Shown here piece after piece: positions 53,489 to 62,174 of a stretch of 64,000 bases of DNA. Made by a program: the position numbers and the translations under genes. The DNA is from GCA-002050365 sp038235165 (GTDB lineage: Bacteria > Acidobacteriota > Blastocatellia > Pyrinomonadales > Pyrinomonadaceae), in assembly GCA_038235165.1 (NCBI GenBank), contig JBBSUG010000006.1, positions 62,001 through 126,000 on the forward strand. Reading direction: 5' to 3'. Positions within the stretch are counted from its first letter, which is position 1; each line of letters opens with the position of its first letter. The notes below the pieces were generated by a model. The model did no database searches and was not told the DNA's origin. It saw nothing but the letters and a program-made list of their open reading frames with translations.

Positions 53489-56400
53489 ATGAGAAAAGCA
53501 TTATTTTCAGCGTTCGCATTTTTGGTTTGTTTCGTATTTATCAATGTTCAATCACCGTCATCCGCTGTTTTTGCCGGAAACGGAGGCAAATCTTCGGCAG
53601 AAAGAAATGCCGATTCAACCGCCAAACGCAAGTCTTTGAAAACGGCGCAGCAGACGGTTTTATGGAAACCTTTTTCGGAGGATAATTTGAACAAGGCTGA
53701 ACAGCGGCAGATTGACCCGGAAAAATATTTGATTTTTCGCCTGAATAAAACGATTTTGACAAATGTTCTCGACAAAACGCCGTCCGAGTTTTCGGCGGCG
53801 TTAAAAGAAAAATCACAGGTCGTCGAATTGCCTTTGCCCGACGGTTCATTCGCCAAATTCGGAATTGAAGAATCGTCCGTGCTTGAAAAAGGTTTGGCAG
53901 CCCGCTTTCCCGAATTGAAGACTTATCGCGGGCAGGGAATTGATGACCCGACGCTGACCGCCCGTTTCGACTGGACACCGCAGGGTTTTCACGCGACGAT
54001 TTTATCGGGCGGCGATACGATGACGATTGAACCGGCAAATATTGGCGACAAATCACTTTATATCAGTTATTACGCGGGTGATCTCAAAAAAGGCGATTAC
54101 GAATGCCTGGTCAAAGACGTTGAAAGTATCAAACAAAGTTTGCCGCAATTGGACGCGCCGCAAGTTGCTGTCGGTTCGACGCTTCGCAATTACCGGTTCG
54201 CCCTCGCTGCCACTTACGAGTATGCACGGGCTTACGGCGGCGGTTCGACGGCCGTCACACTTTCCACGCTCGTCACCTGGGTCAACGGGGCGAACGCCGT
54301 TTACGAACGTGATCTATCAGTTCACTTGAACCTGGTCAACAATACATCTATTATTTACGCCGCCGACACCGGAAACACGGCGGCAAGCGATCCTTATGAT
54401 GACAGTAACGTCGTCAATATGCTTTTTCAGGCGACTCCCGATATTGAAAGCAAAGTTGGCGCGGCAAATTATGACATCGGTCACGTCATGGGCTATTTCG
54501 GCGGCAGCGCATCGGGTGTTGCTTTTGTCGGAACGGCTTGTGCGGGCGGGTACAAAGCGGGCGGGGCGACTTTGATGGGGGGGTCCCCGGGCAACAGCGG
54601 CGCACTCGGTGTGTGGGTTCATGAACTCGGACACGAATTCGGTGCGAGTCATAACTTTAACGGATCCCAGAGCAATTGTTCGGGTTCAAATCGCAGCATC
54701 GTCAACTCGTATGAATCGGGCGGCGGTTCGACAATTATGGGTTATCCGCAAATCTGCGGCGCGGACAACATCGCGTTTTCGCGGGATATGCGGTTTCACG
54801 CGATGAGTTATGCCGCGATCAACAGCTATCTCGCCGGAACCGGCGGCACCTGTTCAATCAACACGCCGACGGGAAATTCTGCGCCGATCATCAGCGGCGG
54901 CGGTAATCGCAATATTCCCAAAAATACGCCGTTCACCTTGACTGCCAGTGCCAGCGACCCGAACGGCGACAGTTTGACCTACGCCTGGGACGAAATTGAT
55001 GCCGGAGGCAGTGCTTATCCGCAGGACGGAACCGCCGCGTCATATAGCGATGCGGGTGATCCGGTGAATACGACGCGCCCGATCTTTCGTCCGTTTGCCG
55101 CGAACGCATCGCCGTCGCGCACATTTCCGAGCCTGACTTATATTCTTAACAACGCCAACGATCCGCCGGATTACAATTCAAACGGTGTTTTCACGGCGGA
55201 AAAATTGCCGCGTGTCGGTCGTGCGCTCAATTTTAGAGTCACCGCCCGTGATAACCGCTCCGGCGGCGGCGGTGTCAACGAAGATACCGTGACGCTGGCG
55301 GTTGATAATAATTCAGGACCTTTTCTGGTTACTTCGCCGAATTCGAGCGTGAATTTAGGCGGCGGTTCGTTCCAAAATGTGACGTGGAGCGTCAACAACA
55401 CCAATAACGCGCCGATCAGCGCGGCGAATGTTAAAATATCGCTCTCGACCGACGGGGGCAATACATTTCCGAACGTTCTGACCAATTCAACGCCGAACGA
55501 CGGCAGCGAAGCGGTGACAATTCCGAACATCAACACTTCGACGGCACGAATCAAAGTCGAAGCCGTCGGCAATGTATTTTTCGACATCAGCGACACCAAT
55601 TTTTCGATTACCGCCGGAACCGTTTCAACGACCTACGAAGGCGATGTTTCCGGTCGTCCGAGCGGAGACGGGTTTGTTGACAGCAGTGATGCCCAGCAAA
55701 TTCGCAATTTCAGCGTCGGAATCGGCACACCCTATCAAAGCAACGAATTTCAACGGGCCGATTGTTCGCCGCGCAACAGTCTGGGCGACGGATTTGTTGA
55801 CGGCGACGATGTTGCACAAGCGCGGCGGTATTCACTTGGCTTAGACAGCCGACAAGTCGCCGGCGGTCCGTCGGGTCCGTCGCCGATTGCTCCGCCTGTC
55901 TCATTAAATACGGCAAGCAACCTTATCAATGGTAAAGCCGCCGTTATCACTAAAGACGGCGTTCAAGCAGCACCGGCGGCATTCAGAGTTGACGCGCAGA
56001 ATACCAGTGCCGGTTCAACCTTGGTTGTCCCGATTCGCGTGGATACCGTCGGCAACGAAGCGGGCTATACGTTCAGCATCGCTTTTGACTCGACCAAACT
56101 GACCAACCCGAGTGTCGTCATCGGCAACAGCGGCGGCGATGTTCTCTTTAATGCGAATAATCCCGGTCAGATCGGTTTCTCGGTGACGACTTTCTCCGGC
56201 GGAACGATTGCCGAGGGAAATAACAAAACCCTCGTCACGGTCACGTTTGCGGTGGCGGCAGGCGCACCGGCGGGAACAACCCCGATTACGTTTACGGACA
56301 CTCCGGCACGACGAAAAGCATCGCCGGTTGACCCGAACTTCCCGATCACGCAGCCGACTTATACGGGCGGGACGATCACGATTGGCGGAGCGACGGCGGC

Positions 56401-56659
56401 GGGTGCGAGTTTGAGCGGACGGGTGATGAATGTGAAAGGTCGAGGCGTTGCTAATGCTCGCGTAGTCATCACGAACAGCACGGGCGAAGCGGTGGCGACG
56501 GCGCGGACGAACGGGTTCGGCTATTACCGAGTGGCGGAAGTCGAGTCGGGCGCGGCATACATTGTGAGAGTGGAGTCGAAGCAATATAAGTTCGATGTGC
56601 GAACTATTAACATCGCGCAGGACTTGGACGGAATAAATTTCACGGCACAGCCGCGCTAA
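53489..56659 (+). CDS. Secreted reprolysin-like metalloprotease with dockerin-like, cohesin-like and carboxypeptidase-regulatory domains
   Basis: A signal peptide opens this 1056-residue protein. The metzincin zinc site HELGHEFGASHNF (HExxHxxGxxH) is near residue 379, after a pro-domain of about 230 residues. Beta-sandwich/Fn3-like repeats follow (about 480-700). Residues ~715-790 contain two calcium-loop repeats GDGFVDSSDAQQIRNF and GDGFVDGDDVAQARRY, a type I dockerin pattern. Residues ~840-960 look like a cohesin domain (VVPIRVDTVGNEAGYTFSI...FDSTKL...VTVTFAVAAGAP). The last ~85 residues are a carboxypeptidase-regulatory-like sandwich. Probably extracellular; having cohesin and dockerin in one chain is unusual. 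A strong terminator follows. Confidence 0.85.
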   Translation: MRKALFSAFAFLVCFVFINVQSPSSAVFAGNGGKSSAERNADSTAKRKSLKTAQQTVLWKPFSEDNLNKAEQRQIDPEKYLIFRLNKTILTNVLDKTPSEFSAALKEKSQVVELPLPDGSFAKFGIEESSVLEKGLAARFPELKTYRGQGIDDPTLTARFDWTPQGFHATILSGGDTMTIEPANIGDKSLYISYYAGDLKKGDYECLVKDVESIKQSLPQLDAPQVAVGSTLRNYRFALAATYEYARAYGGGSTAVTLSTLVTWVNGANAVYERDLSVHLNLVNNTSIIYAADTGNTAASDPYDDSNVVNMLFQATPDIESKVGAANYDIGHVMGYFGGSASGVAFVGTACAGGYKAGGATLMGGSPGNSGALGVWVHELGHEFGASHNFNGSQSNCSGSNRSIVNSYESGGGSTIMGYPQICGADNIAFSRDMRFHAMSYAAINSYLAGTGGTCSINTPTGNSAPIISGGGNRNIPKNTPFTLTASASDPNGDSLTYAWDEIDAGGSAYPQDGTAASYSDAGDPVNTTRPIFRPFAANASPSRTFPSLTYILNNANDPPDYNSNGVFTAEKLPRVGRALNFRVTARDNRSGGGGVNEDTVTLAVDNNSGPFLVTSPNSSVNLGGGSFQNVTWSVNNTNNAPISAANVKISLSTDGGNTFPNVLTNSTPNDGSEAVTIPNINTSTARIKVEAVGNVFFDISDTNFSITAGTVSTTYEGDVSGRPSGDGFVDSSDAQQIRNFSVGIGTPYQSNEFQRADCSPRNSLGDGFVDGDDVAQARRYSLGLDSRQVAGGPSGPSPIAPPVSLNTASNLINGKAAVITKDGVQAAPAAFRVDAQNTSAGSTLVVPIRVDTVGNEAGYTFSIAFDSTKLTNPSVVIGNSGGDVLFNANNPGQIGFSVTTFSGGTIAEGNNKTLVTVTFAVAAGAPAGTTPITFTDTPARRKASPVDPNFPITQPTYTGGTITIGGATAAGASLSGRVMNVKGRGVANARVVITNSTGEAVATARTNGFGYYRVAEVESGAAYIVRVESKQYKFDVRTINIAQDLDGINFTAQPR

Positions 56660-56693
56660 CCAAACCGGGGCGGGAGAAAAACCCGTCAATAAA

Positions 56694-56740
56694 CGAAAAA
56701 AGGCTCCAGACAAATATGTTTGTTTGGAGCCTTTTTTTTC
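56694..56740 (+). terminator. Rho-independent terminator after the metalloprotease gene
   Basis: AAAAAAGGCTCCAGACAAA pairs with TTTGTTTGGAGCCTTTTTT around loop TATG (56715-56718), with a long T-run. Confidence 0.92.
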
Positions 56741-56808
56741 GTAAATTCGACAATAACTGTTTGTAAAATTAATGATTGGCAAAGCAAATGATTGGCGATT
56801 TCCTTCTG

Positions 56809-58041
56809 CTATTCTTCCCAATTTTCCTGTCCTTCACGTTCGACGTGGTAGCCGGTGCTTTCGAGATGCGCGGTGACTTCGCGCCCGTGTTGTTCGTCGC
56901 GCACTTCGAGCAGCATTTCGATGCCGGTTTTGCCAAACGGGGCGAGCCACATCGCCCGTTTATGAAAAATTTCGATAACGTTGGCACCGGCTTCAGCAAC
57001 ATTGTCTAACAGCCGCGCCAGCATTCCCGGACGATCCGGCACGAGCAGCCGGAGCATTATGTAGCGTCCCTGCCGCACTAAAACCTGTTCTAAAACTCTC
57101 GTCAACAAATTCGGGTCAATATTTCCGCCGCACAAAACGGTGCAAACGGTATCTTCGCTATCCAGGCTGATTTTGCCGGAAATCACCGCCGCGAGTCCCG
57201 CCGCGCCCGCGCCTTCGACGACCAATCGGTTATTTTGAATGCAGAATAAAATTGCGCGGGCAATTTCTTCTTCGGTCACCTGCACGATTTCGTCAACATA
57301 TTCGCGGATCAGCGGTAGCGTCATTACGCCCGGATGTTTAACGGCAATTCCGTCCGCGATGGTTTCCATCGCTTCGCCTTCGACGAGTTCGAGGGTTAAA
57401 CGGTTTTTTCTTACGGTCGAAAAATTTGCCGCCTGAACGCCGATGATACGAACGTGCGGCAAAAGGTTTTTCGCGGCAATCGAAATTCCCGAAATCAAAC
57501 CGCCGCCGCCGATTGGCACGACGATGACGGAAACCTGCGGCAGGTCGTGGACAATTTCAAGACCAATGGTACCTTGTCCGGCGATAATCTTTTCGTCGTC
57601 AAAGGCGTGGACGTAGATATAGCCGTTTTCTTCTTGCAATTTTTTGGAATATGAAAGGGCTTCGTCAAACGTCTTGCCGTGCATCACGATGTCCGCGCCG
57701 TAAGATTTCGTCGCTGTAATTTTGGTGAGCGGCGCAAATTCCGGCAGCACGATGGTCGCTTTGACGTTGTGCATTTGGGCGGCGAGAGCCACACCCTGCG
57801 CGTGGTTGCCCGCTGATGCCGCGATCACGCCGCGCTCTTTTTCCTCGTCGGTCAAACGGCTGATTTTGTTGTAAGCCCCGCGAATCTTGAACGAGCCGCT
57901 TTTTTGCAGACACTCGGCTTTCAAGTGCGCGTCGGCACCGATTTCGCGCGAAAGTTTCGCATCGGCGAGAATCGGGGTCGGTGTGATAATTCCTTGCAGA
58001 AGCTGCTGCGCTTCTTGAATGTCGGAAAGTTGAACGCTCAT
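56809..58041 (-). CDS. ilvA: Threonine ammonia-lyase (threonine dehydratase) with ACT domain
   Basis: This PLP enzyme deaminates L-threonine to 2-oxobutanoate, the first step of isoleucine synthesis or of threonine breakdown. The start at 58041 gives the standard N-terminus (SVQLSDIQEAQQLLQGIITPTP), and a longer frame is rejected. The PLP lysine is in KSGSFKIRGAYNK (near residue 54) and the glycine-rich loop VPIGGGGLISG near residue 180. The C-terminal ~75 residues form a single ACT domain. The 410-residue length fits the short-form enzyme. Confidence 0.94.
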   Translation of the reverse strand: MSVQLSDIQEAQQLLQGIITPTPILADAKLSREIGADAHLKAECLQKSGSFKIRGAYNKISRLTDEEKERGVIAASAGNHAQGVALAAQMHNVKATIVLPEFAPLTKITATKSYGADIVMHGKTFDEALSYSKKLQEENGYIYVHAFDDEKIIAGQGTIGLEIVHDLPQVSVIVVPIGGGGLISGISIAAKNLLPHVRIIGVQAANFSTVRKNRLTLELVEGEAMETIADGIAVKHPGVMTLPLIREYVDEIVQVTEEEIARAILFCIQNNRLVVEGAGAAGLAAVISGKISLDSEDTVCTVLCGGNIDPNLLTRVLEQVLVRQGRYIMLRLLVPDRPGMLARLLDNVAEAGANVIEIFHKRAMWLAPFGKTGIEMLLEVRDEQHGREVTAHLESTGYHVEREGQENWEE

Positions 58042-58235
58042 AATTCTACGCATTATAGTTTGAAAATAATTTTTAGTGTAGTGTCCAATAAATGTTTTAA
58101 CATTTTCAGGGGCAAAAGACGTGCGGTTGAACAATGAATACTGAAGACTGAGAATCATCAACTAAACACTTATTCGCTTCGTAAATAAAAGCGAAATAAG
58201 CTATATTTAATATTAAACATCTGGAGGAGATTGTT

Positions 58236-59258
58236 ATGGATATGTTCGGTTTCGGGTTTATATTTTTAGCTTTTCTCGGTCTCGCACTAATTATTGTGGC
58301 GGCGAAAACGATCAAAATCGTCCCGCAGTCGTCGGTGCTGTTGATCGAGCGATTGGGGCGGTTTCACCGTGTCGCAGCGAGCGGCTTAAATATTATCGTG
58401 CCGTTTTTCGAAGCACCGCGATCTTTTTTCTGGACGAACGTGCGTCCGGGAACGACTTCGATAGATTTGCGCGAGCAGTATATTGATTTGCCGCCGCAGC
58501 CGGTCATCACCCGCGATAACGTGACGATCAATGTTGATTCCGTCGTTTACTGGATGATTACCGACCCGATCAAATCGGTTTACGAAGTCAACGATCTGGT
58601 CGGCGGCATCGTTCAGCTGACGATTACCGGGATGCGTTCCGTGATGGGCGAAATGGATTTGGATCATACGCTTTCGTCGCGCGATCAAATCAACAACAAA
58701 CTCCGCCTGATTCTCGACGAAGCGACCGATAAATGGGGTGTTAAAGTGACCCGCGTGGACGTGAAAAATATCAATCCGCCGGAAGACGTGCGAATTACGA
58801 TGGAAAAACAGATGACGGCGGAACGTAATCGCCGCGCCTTGATTTTACAGGCGGAAGGTGAGAAACAGGCGGCGATTACCCGCGCCGAGGGTGAGAAACA
58901 AGCATCAATTACGCGCTCGGAGGGTGAAAAAGAATCGGCGATTTTGCAGGCTGACGGTGCGGCACAGGCGCGTCTCAAATCGGCGGCGGCGGACGCACAG
59001 GCAATCGCCCAAATTGCCCAGTCCATCGGCGATCCGGCACAAACGACGCAGTATTTAATTACTTCGCGCTACATCGAATCGCTGCGCGATATGACGCGCT
59101 CGAACAATGCAAAAGTGATTTTTATGCCGATGGAAACGTCGGCAATGCTGTCGAGCATCGGCGCGATCAAAGAAGTTTTAAGTGAAACGGGTGAGAAAAC
59201 CGATTCAAATCAAAAATTGCCGAACCCGTCACGTTCACGCCGAGAACTCAATGAATAA
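58236..59258 (+). CDS. SPFH/stomatin-like membrane protein
   Basis: The 340-residue product has one N-terminal TM segment (FGFIFLAFLGLALIIVAAK), the Band-7/SPFH domain (IVPQSSVLLIERLGRFHRVA...LREQYIDLPPQPVITRDNV), and a coiled-coil region with three near-identical AEGEKQAAITR units around residues 205-240. Such proteins assemble into membrane microdomains and often partner with NfeD proteases; no nfeD gene is seen next to it here. GGAGG lies nine bases before the start. Confidence 0.92.
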   Translation: MDMFGFGFIFLAFLGLALIIVAAKTIKIVPQSSVLLIERLGRFHRVAASGLNIIVPFFEAPRSFFWTNVRPGTTSIDLREQYIDLPPQPVITRDNVTINVDSVVYWMITDPIKSVYEVNDLVGGIVQLTITGMRSVMGEMDLDHTLSSRDQINNKLRLILDEATDKWGVKVTRVDVKNINPPEDVRITMEKQMTAERNRRALILQAEGEKQAAITRAEGEKQASITRSEGEKESAILQADGAAQARLKSAAADAQAIAQIAQSIGDPAQTTQYLITSRYIESLRDMTRSNNAKVIFMPMETSAMLSSIGAIKEVLSETGEKTDSNQKLPNPSRSRRELNE

Positions 59259-59324
59259 TATATGTTAGTGCAAAACTAAAATTCAAAAATCAGAATGAAG
59301 GAAAGAATTAATTGCGGAGATTAT

Positions 59325-59912
59325 ATGATGAAAAAAGGTCTATTTATTTTAACAGTTTTAGCGTTAATCGGCGGCGTGTTTATGTTCGCCGGTTCAACCC
59401 CGGCATCGAATAAAGCCAAATCGGTTTTGGATTTTACGATGACCGACATTGACGGCAAAGATGTCAAACTCAACAAATACAAAGGCAAAGTTTTACTAAT
59501 CGTCAATACTGCGAGCAAATGCGGTTACACGCCGCAGTATGAAGGTTTACAGGCGATTTATGCGAAATATAAGACGCAGGGTTTTGAAGTTTTAGGTTTT
59601 CCCGCCAACAATTTCGGCGGACAGGAACCGGGCAAGGAAAGCGAAATTAAAGAATTTTGCGAATCGAAATATAAAGTGACCTTCCCGATGTTCGCCAAAA
59701 TTTCCGTCAAGGGCGACGATCAGAGTCCGCTCTACAATTTCCTGACGAATAAGGAAACCAATCCGCAGTTTGCCGGCGACATTTCGTGGAATTTCAACAA
59801 ATTTCTCGTCAATCAAAAAGGCGAAGTCGTCGCCCGTTTTTCGTCAAAAGACACGCCGGAGAGTCCGGCAGTGACGGAAGCCATCGAGAAATATTTGAAA
59901 GCAAATAAATAA
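59325..59912 (+). CDS. Exported glutathione peroxidase family protein
   Basis: The start at 59325 follows GGAG and opens a signal or membrane-anchor segment (KKGLFILTVLALIGGVFMFAG). The thioredoxin-fold domain has the active-site NTASKCGYTPQYEGLQ (Cys rather than Sec), the GFPANNFGGQEPG motif with the Gln, and WNFNKFLVNQKGEVV with the Trp. It reduces hydroperoxides using thioredoxin or glutathione; in bacteria usually thioredoxin. An upstream start would only add a hydrophilic extension. That a Cys form is used here contrasts with the selenoprotein elsewhere in the window. Confidence 0.9.
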   Translation: MMKKGLFILTVLALIGGVFMFAGSTPASNKAKSVLDFTMTDIDGKDVKLNKYKGKVLLIVNTASKCGYTPQYEGLQAIYAKYKTQGFEVLGFPANNFGGQEPGKESEIKEFCESKYKVTFPMFAKISVKGDDQSPLYNFLTNKETNPQFAGDISWNFNKFLVNQKGEVVARFSSKDTPESPAVTEAIEKYLKANK

Positions 59913-59924
59913 TAACACCGTTTT

Positions 59925-60902
59925 ATGCCGAACGAAATTTCCACGCTAATTTCCGATCTTAAAGAACAAATTCTTTATCTGCGGGAACTCGGCGTGGAAA
60001 ATTTTTCAGTCGAACTACCCGAAATTTCATTTAATCCAGCGTCTAAAGTTCAAAACTCAAAGTCGGGAATTTCGGTCGAAAAACTGGAGCGATTCATTCC
60101 GACGGACGAAATTTTGAAAAAAGTTGTCGAATCCGCGCCGAAAAGTTTCAAAAATCCCGTTAATCAAACGCGGCGCAATCTACTCGAATCAACCAAACTT
60201 TCGCGTCTGCCGTCACTGCCGAAGCGAAATTCATTAATAAACAATCCGTCAATTGAACGAACAAGGGAAAAAGAAGAAATGCCAAAAAATACAACCGAAG
60301 AAATGCCGTCGTTGTTCGGCGATGTCTCCCAAAAACTTCCTGAAACAACTGAAACGATTGAAGATATTCGCGCCGACATTGGTGACTGCAAACGCTGTCC
60401 GCTGTGGGAAGGACGCACGAACATTGTTCACAGCACCGGCAACCGCGAAGCCGATCTGATGTTTGTCGGCGAAGCACCGGGTGCGGATGAGGACGCGCAG
60501 GGCGAACCGTTTGTCGGACGTTCCGGGCAGCTTTTGACCAAAATTATCGAAAGTATCGGGATGAAGCGCGAGGACGTTTTCATCGGCAACATCAACCGCT
60601 GCCGCCCGCCCGGAAACCGTGCGCCGACGCTTCCCGAAGCGCACACCTGCCGCCCGTTTCTGACGCGCGAAATCGCCGTCGTCAAACCCAAAGTGATCGT
60701 CGTGATGGGCAATACGGCGATGAAAAATCTGCTCGACACCAAAGAAGGAATCACTAAACTACGCGGTGAATTTCAGGATTATTACGGTGTTAAAGTGATG
60801 CCGACATTTCATCCCGCCTATCTTTTGCGCGATCCGCGCAAGAAACGCGAAGTTTGGGAAGATATGAAGAAAGTGCGTGATGAGATCAACAAATTAAAGT
60901 AA
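59925..60902 (+). CDS. Type 4 uracil-DNA glycosylase (Fe-S)
   Basis: Family 4 UDG removes uracil from DNA. The catalytic part is the C-terminal ~180 residues: DCKRCPL (first Cys pair, near residues 155-158), LMFVGEAPGADED (uracil-binding motif), then NRCRPPGNR (third Cys) and HTCRPFL (fourth Cys), and MPTFHPAYLLR (motif with the conserved His). The four cysteines ligate a [4Fe-4S] cluster. The N-terminal ~140 residues are a variable, Lys/Ser/Pro-rich extension. The gene is followed 21 bases later by a shorter paralog. Confidence 0.94.
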   Translation: MPNEISTLISDLKEQILYLRELGVENFSVELPEISFNPASKVQNSKSGISVEKLERFIPTDEILKKVVESAPKSFKNPVNQTRRNLLESTKLSRLPSLPKRNSLINNPSIERTREKEEMPKNTTEEMPSLFGDVSQKLPETTETIEDIRADIGDCKRCPLWEGRTNIVHSTGNREADLMFVGEAPGADEDAQGEPFVGRSGQLLTKIIESIGMKREDVFIGNINRCRPPGNRAPTLPEAHTCRPFLTREIAVVKPKVIVVMGNTAMKNLLDTKEGITKLRGEFQDYYGVKVMPTFHPAYLLRDPRKKREVWEDMKKVRDEINKLK

Positions 60903-60923
60903 GATGGTTGGCTGACAAAGACG

Positions 60924-61526
60924 ATGAATAATCCGACGCTTTTTGACGATTTTGAAAGCGAAATCGTTTCCAATGAAACGGTTGACGAAATAAATCTGGA
61001 ACTGCTTACTAAAGCAAAAGCCCTGCCGACGTTTGCGAACGAGTTTTTTATTTTCGGGACGGGAAACATCAAAGCCGAGGTCGTCGTCGTCGGCGAATCG
61101 CCGGGTGCGCCCGATGCCGATTCGGAAAAACCGTTTATGGGTCCGGTCGGGCAGTTATTAGAAAAGATTTTAGCGGCAATCGGCATCCGGCGCGAAGAAG
61201 TTTATCTGACGAACGTCGTTAAATTTATTTCACAGGGCGACGAACTCACGCCGGAGATTTTGAAATTTTTCACTCCGTTTCTCCACCGCGAAATTTTGGC
61301 GGTTAATCCGAAAGTAATAATTTCATTGGGAAACACGCCGACCAAAGCCTTGTTAAATACCAAAAAAGCCATCTCGCAAAGTCGCGGCGAATTTTTTGAT
61401 TACAACGGTATAAAATTGATGCCCACATTTAACCCGGCGTATCTGCTGCGCGACCCGTCGAAAAAACGCGAAGTTTGGGAAGATATGAAAAAAGTTCGCG
61501 ATTTTTTGAATAAAAATAACGTATGA
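60924..61526 (+). CDS. Cysteine-free uracil-DNA glycosylase paralog
   Basis: This 200-residue protein aligns along its whole length with the C-terminal part of the preceding UDG (VVVVGESPGAPD for GEAPGADE, KKREVWEDMKKVRD identical, LLRDPSKKREVWE). It has no cysteines at all: all four cluster ligands are lost, and the catalytic-motif HPAYLL reads NPAYLL. So it has lost the Fe-S cluster and probably the glycosylase activity, or uses a different chemistry. The N-terminal 45 residues are acidic and unlike the paralog. Its stop overlaps the NUDIX start codon. Confidence 0.85.
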   Translation: MNNPTLFDDFESEIVSNETVDEINLELLTKAKALPTFANEFFIFGTGNIKAEVVVVGESPGAPDADSEKPFMGPVGQLLEKILAAIGIRREEVYLTNVVKFISQGDELTPEILKFFTPFLHREILAVNPKVIISLGNTPTKALLNTKKAISQSRGEFFDYNGIKLMPTFNPAYLLRDPSKKREVWEDMKKVRDFLNKNNV

Positions 61527-62059
61527 AACCCGAAGTAATTTCAACCGAATCCATTTACAAAGGCAGAATTTTCGATGTCGCAATTGCCGATATTCGTGAA
61601 GGCGAAACCGAATACAAACGCGAAGTCGTTTCGCACAAGGGAAGCGCGGTGATCGTCCCGGTATTCGCCGATCAAACCGTCGCGTTGGTCAAACAGTATC
61701 GTCACGCTGCCGGAAAATATCTGTTGGAAATTCCAGCCGGTTCGTTAGACGGCGGCGAAAACCCGGAAACAGGCGCACGGCGCGAACTCGAAGAAGAAAT
61801 CGGGGTCACTGCCGGACATATCGAAAAACTGACCGAATTTTACGTTTCGCCCGGATTTCTGACCGAGAAAATGCACGTTTTTCTGGCGACTGATCTGACT
61901 GAAACGCAGCAAAACTTGGAAGAAGATGAACTGATTGAAATTGAAAAACTAACTTTTGAAGAATCCTTTGAAAAAATAAAAAACGGCGAAATCGAAGATG
62001 CGAAAACAATGATCGGTTTGATGATGGCGAGTGCAAAATTTGGAATTTTCTTCAAGTAA
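61523..62059 (+). CDS. NUDIX hydrolase (ADP-ribose pyrophosphatase type)
   Basis: The 178-residue product contains the Nudix box GGENPETGARRELEEEIGV (near residue 76), preceded by the ADP-ribose pyrophosphatase hallmark YRHAAGKYLLEIPAGSLD. It likely hydrolyses ADP-ribose or related nucleotide sugars. Its start codon overlaps the stop codon of the preceding gene (ATGA), so the three genes from 59925 are cotranslated in an operon. Confidence 0.92.
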   Translation: MKPEVISTESIYKGRIFDVAIADIREGETEYKREVVSHKGSAVIVPVFADQTVALVKQYRHAAGKYLLEIPAGSLDGGENPETGARRELEEEIGVTAGHIEKLTEFYVSPGFLTEKMHVFLATDLTETQQNLEEDELIEIEKLTFEESFEKIKNGEIEDAKTMIGLMMASAKFGIFFK

Positions 62060-62082
62060 GTGGTCGGATAAGTGGTCGGACA
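62058..62082 (+). repeat. Tandem 12-bp repeat at the NUDIX stop codon
   Basis: TAAGTGGTCGGA is followed directly by TAAGTGGTCGGA. The first TAA is the stop codon of the NUDIX gene. Confidence 0.6.
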
Positions 62083-62099
62083 GATTAGTTATGACCACA

Positions 62100-62174
62100 G
62101 GCGGAAACACGACTGTGAGGGAGTGTGTTATGAGTCGAGCAATTGACACACTTCCTCACGGTCGCGTTTCCGCC
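62100..62174. repeat. Inverted repeat whose right arm contains the hydrolase stop codon
   Basis: GGCGGAAACACGACTGTGAG... (62100-62128) is complementary to 62146-62174 with three transitions over 29 bases and a 17-base loop. The right arm extends into the 3' end of the minus-strand hydrolase gene, giving its last codons and stop. Confidence 0.85.

Noticed and set aside
56015..56821. 268-residue minus-strand open frame
   Set aside because: Antisense to the cohesin-like and C-terminal part of the metalloprotease; Arg-rich and without a recognisable domain.
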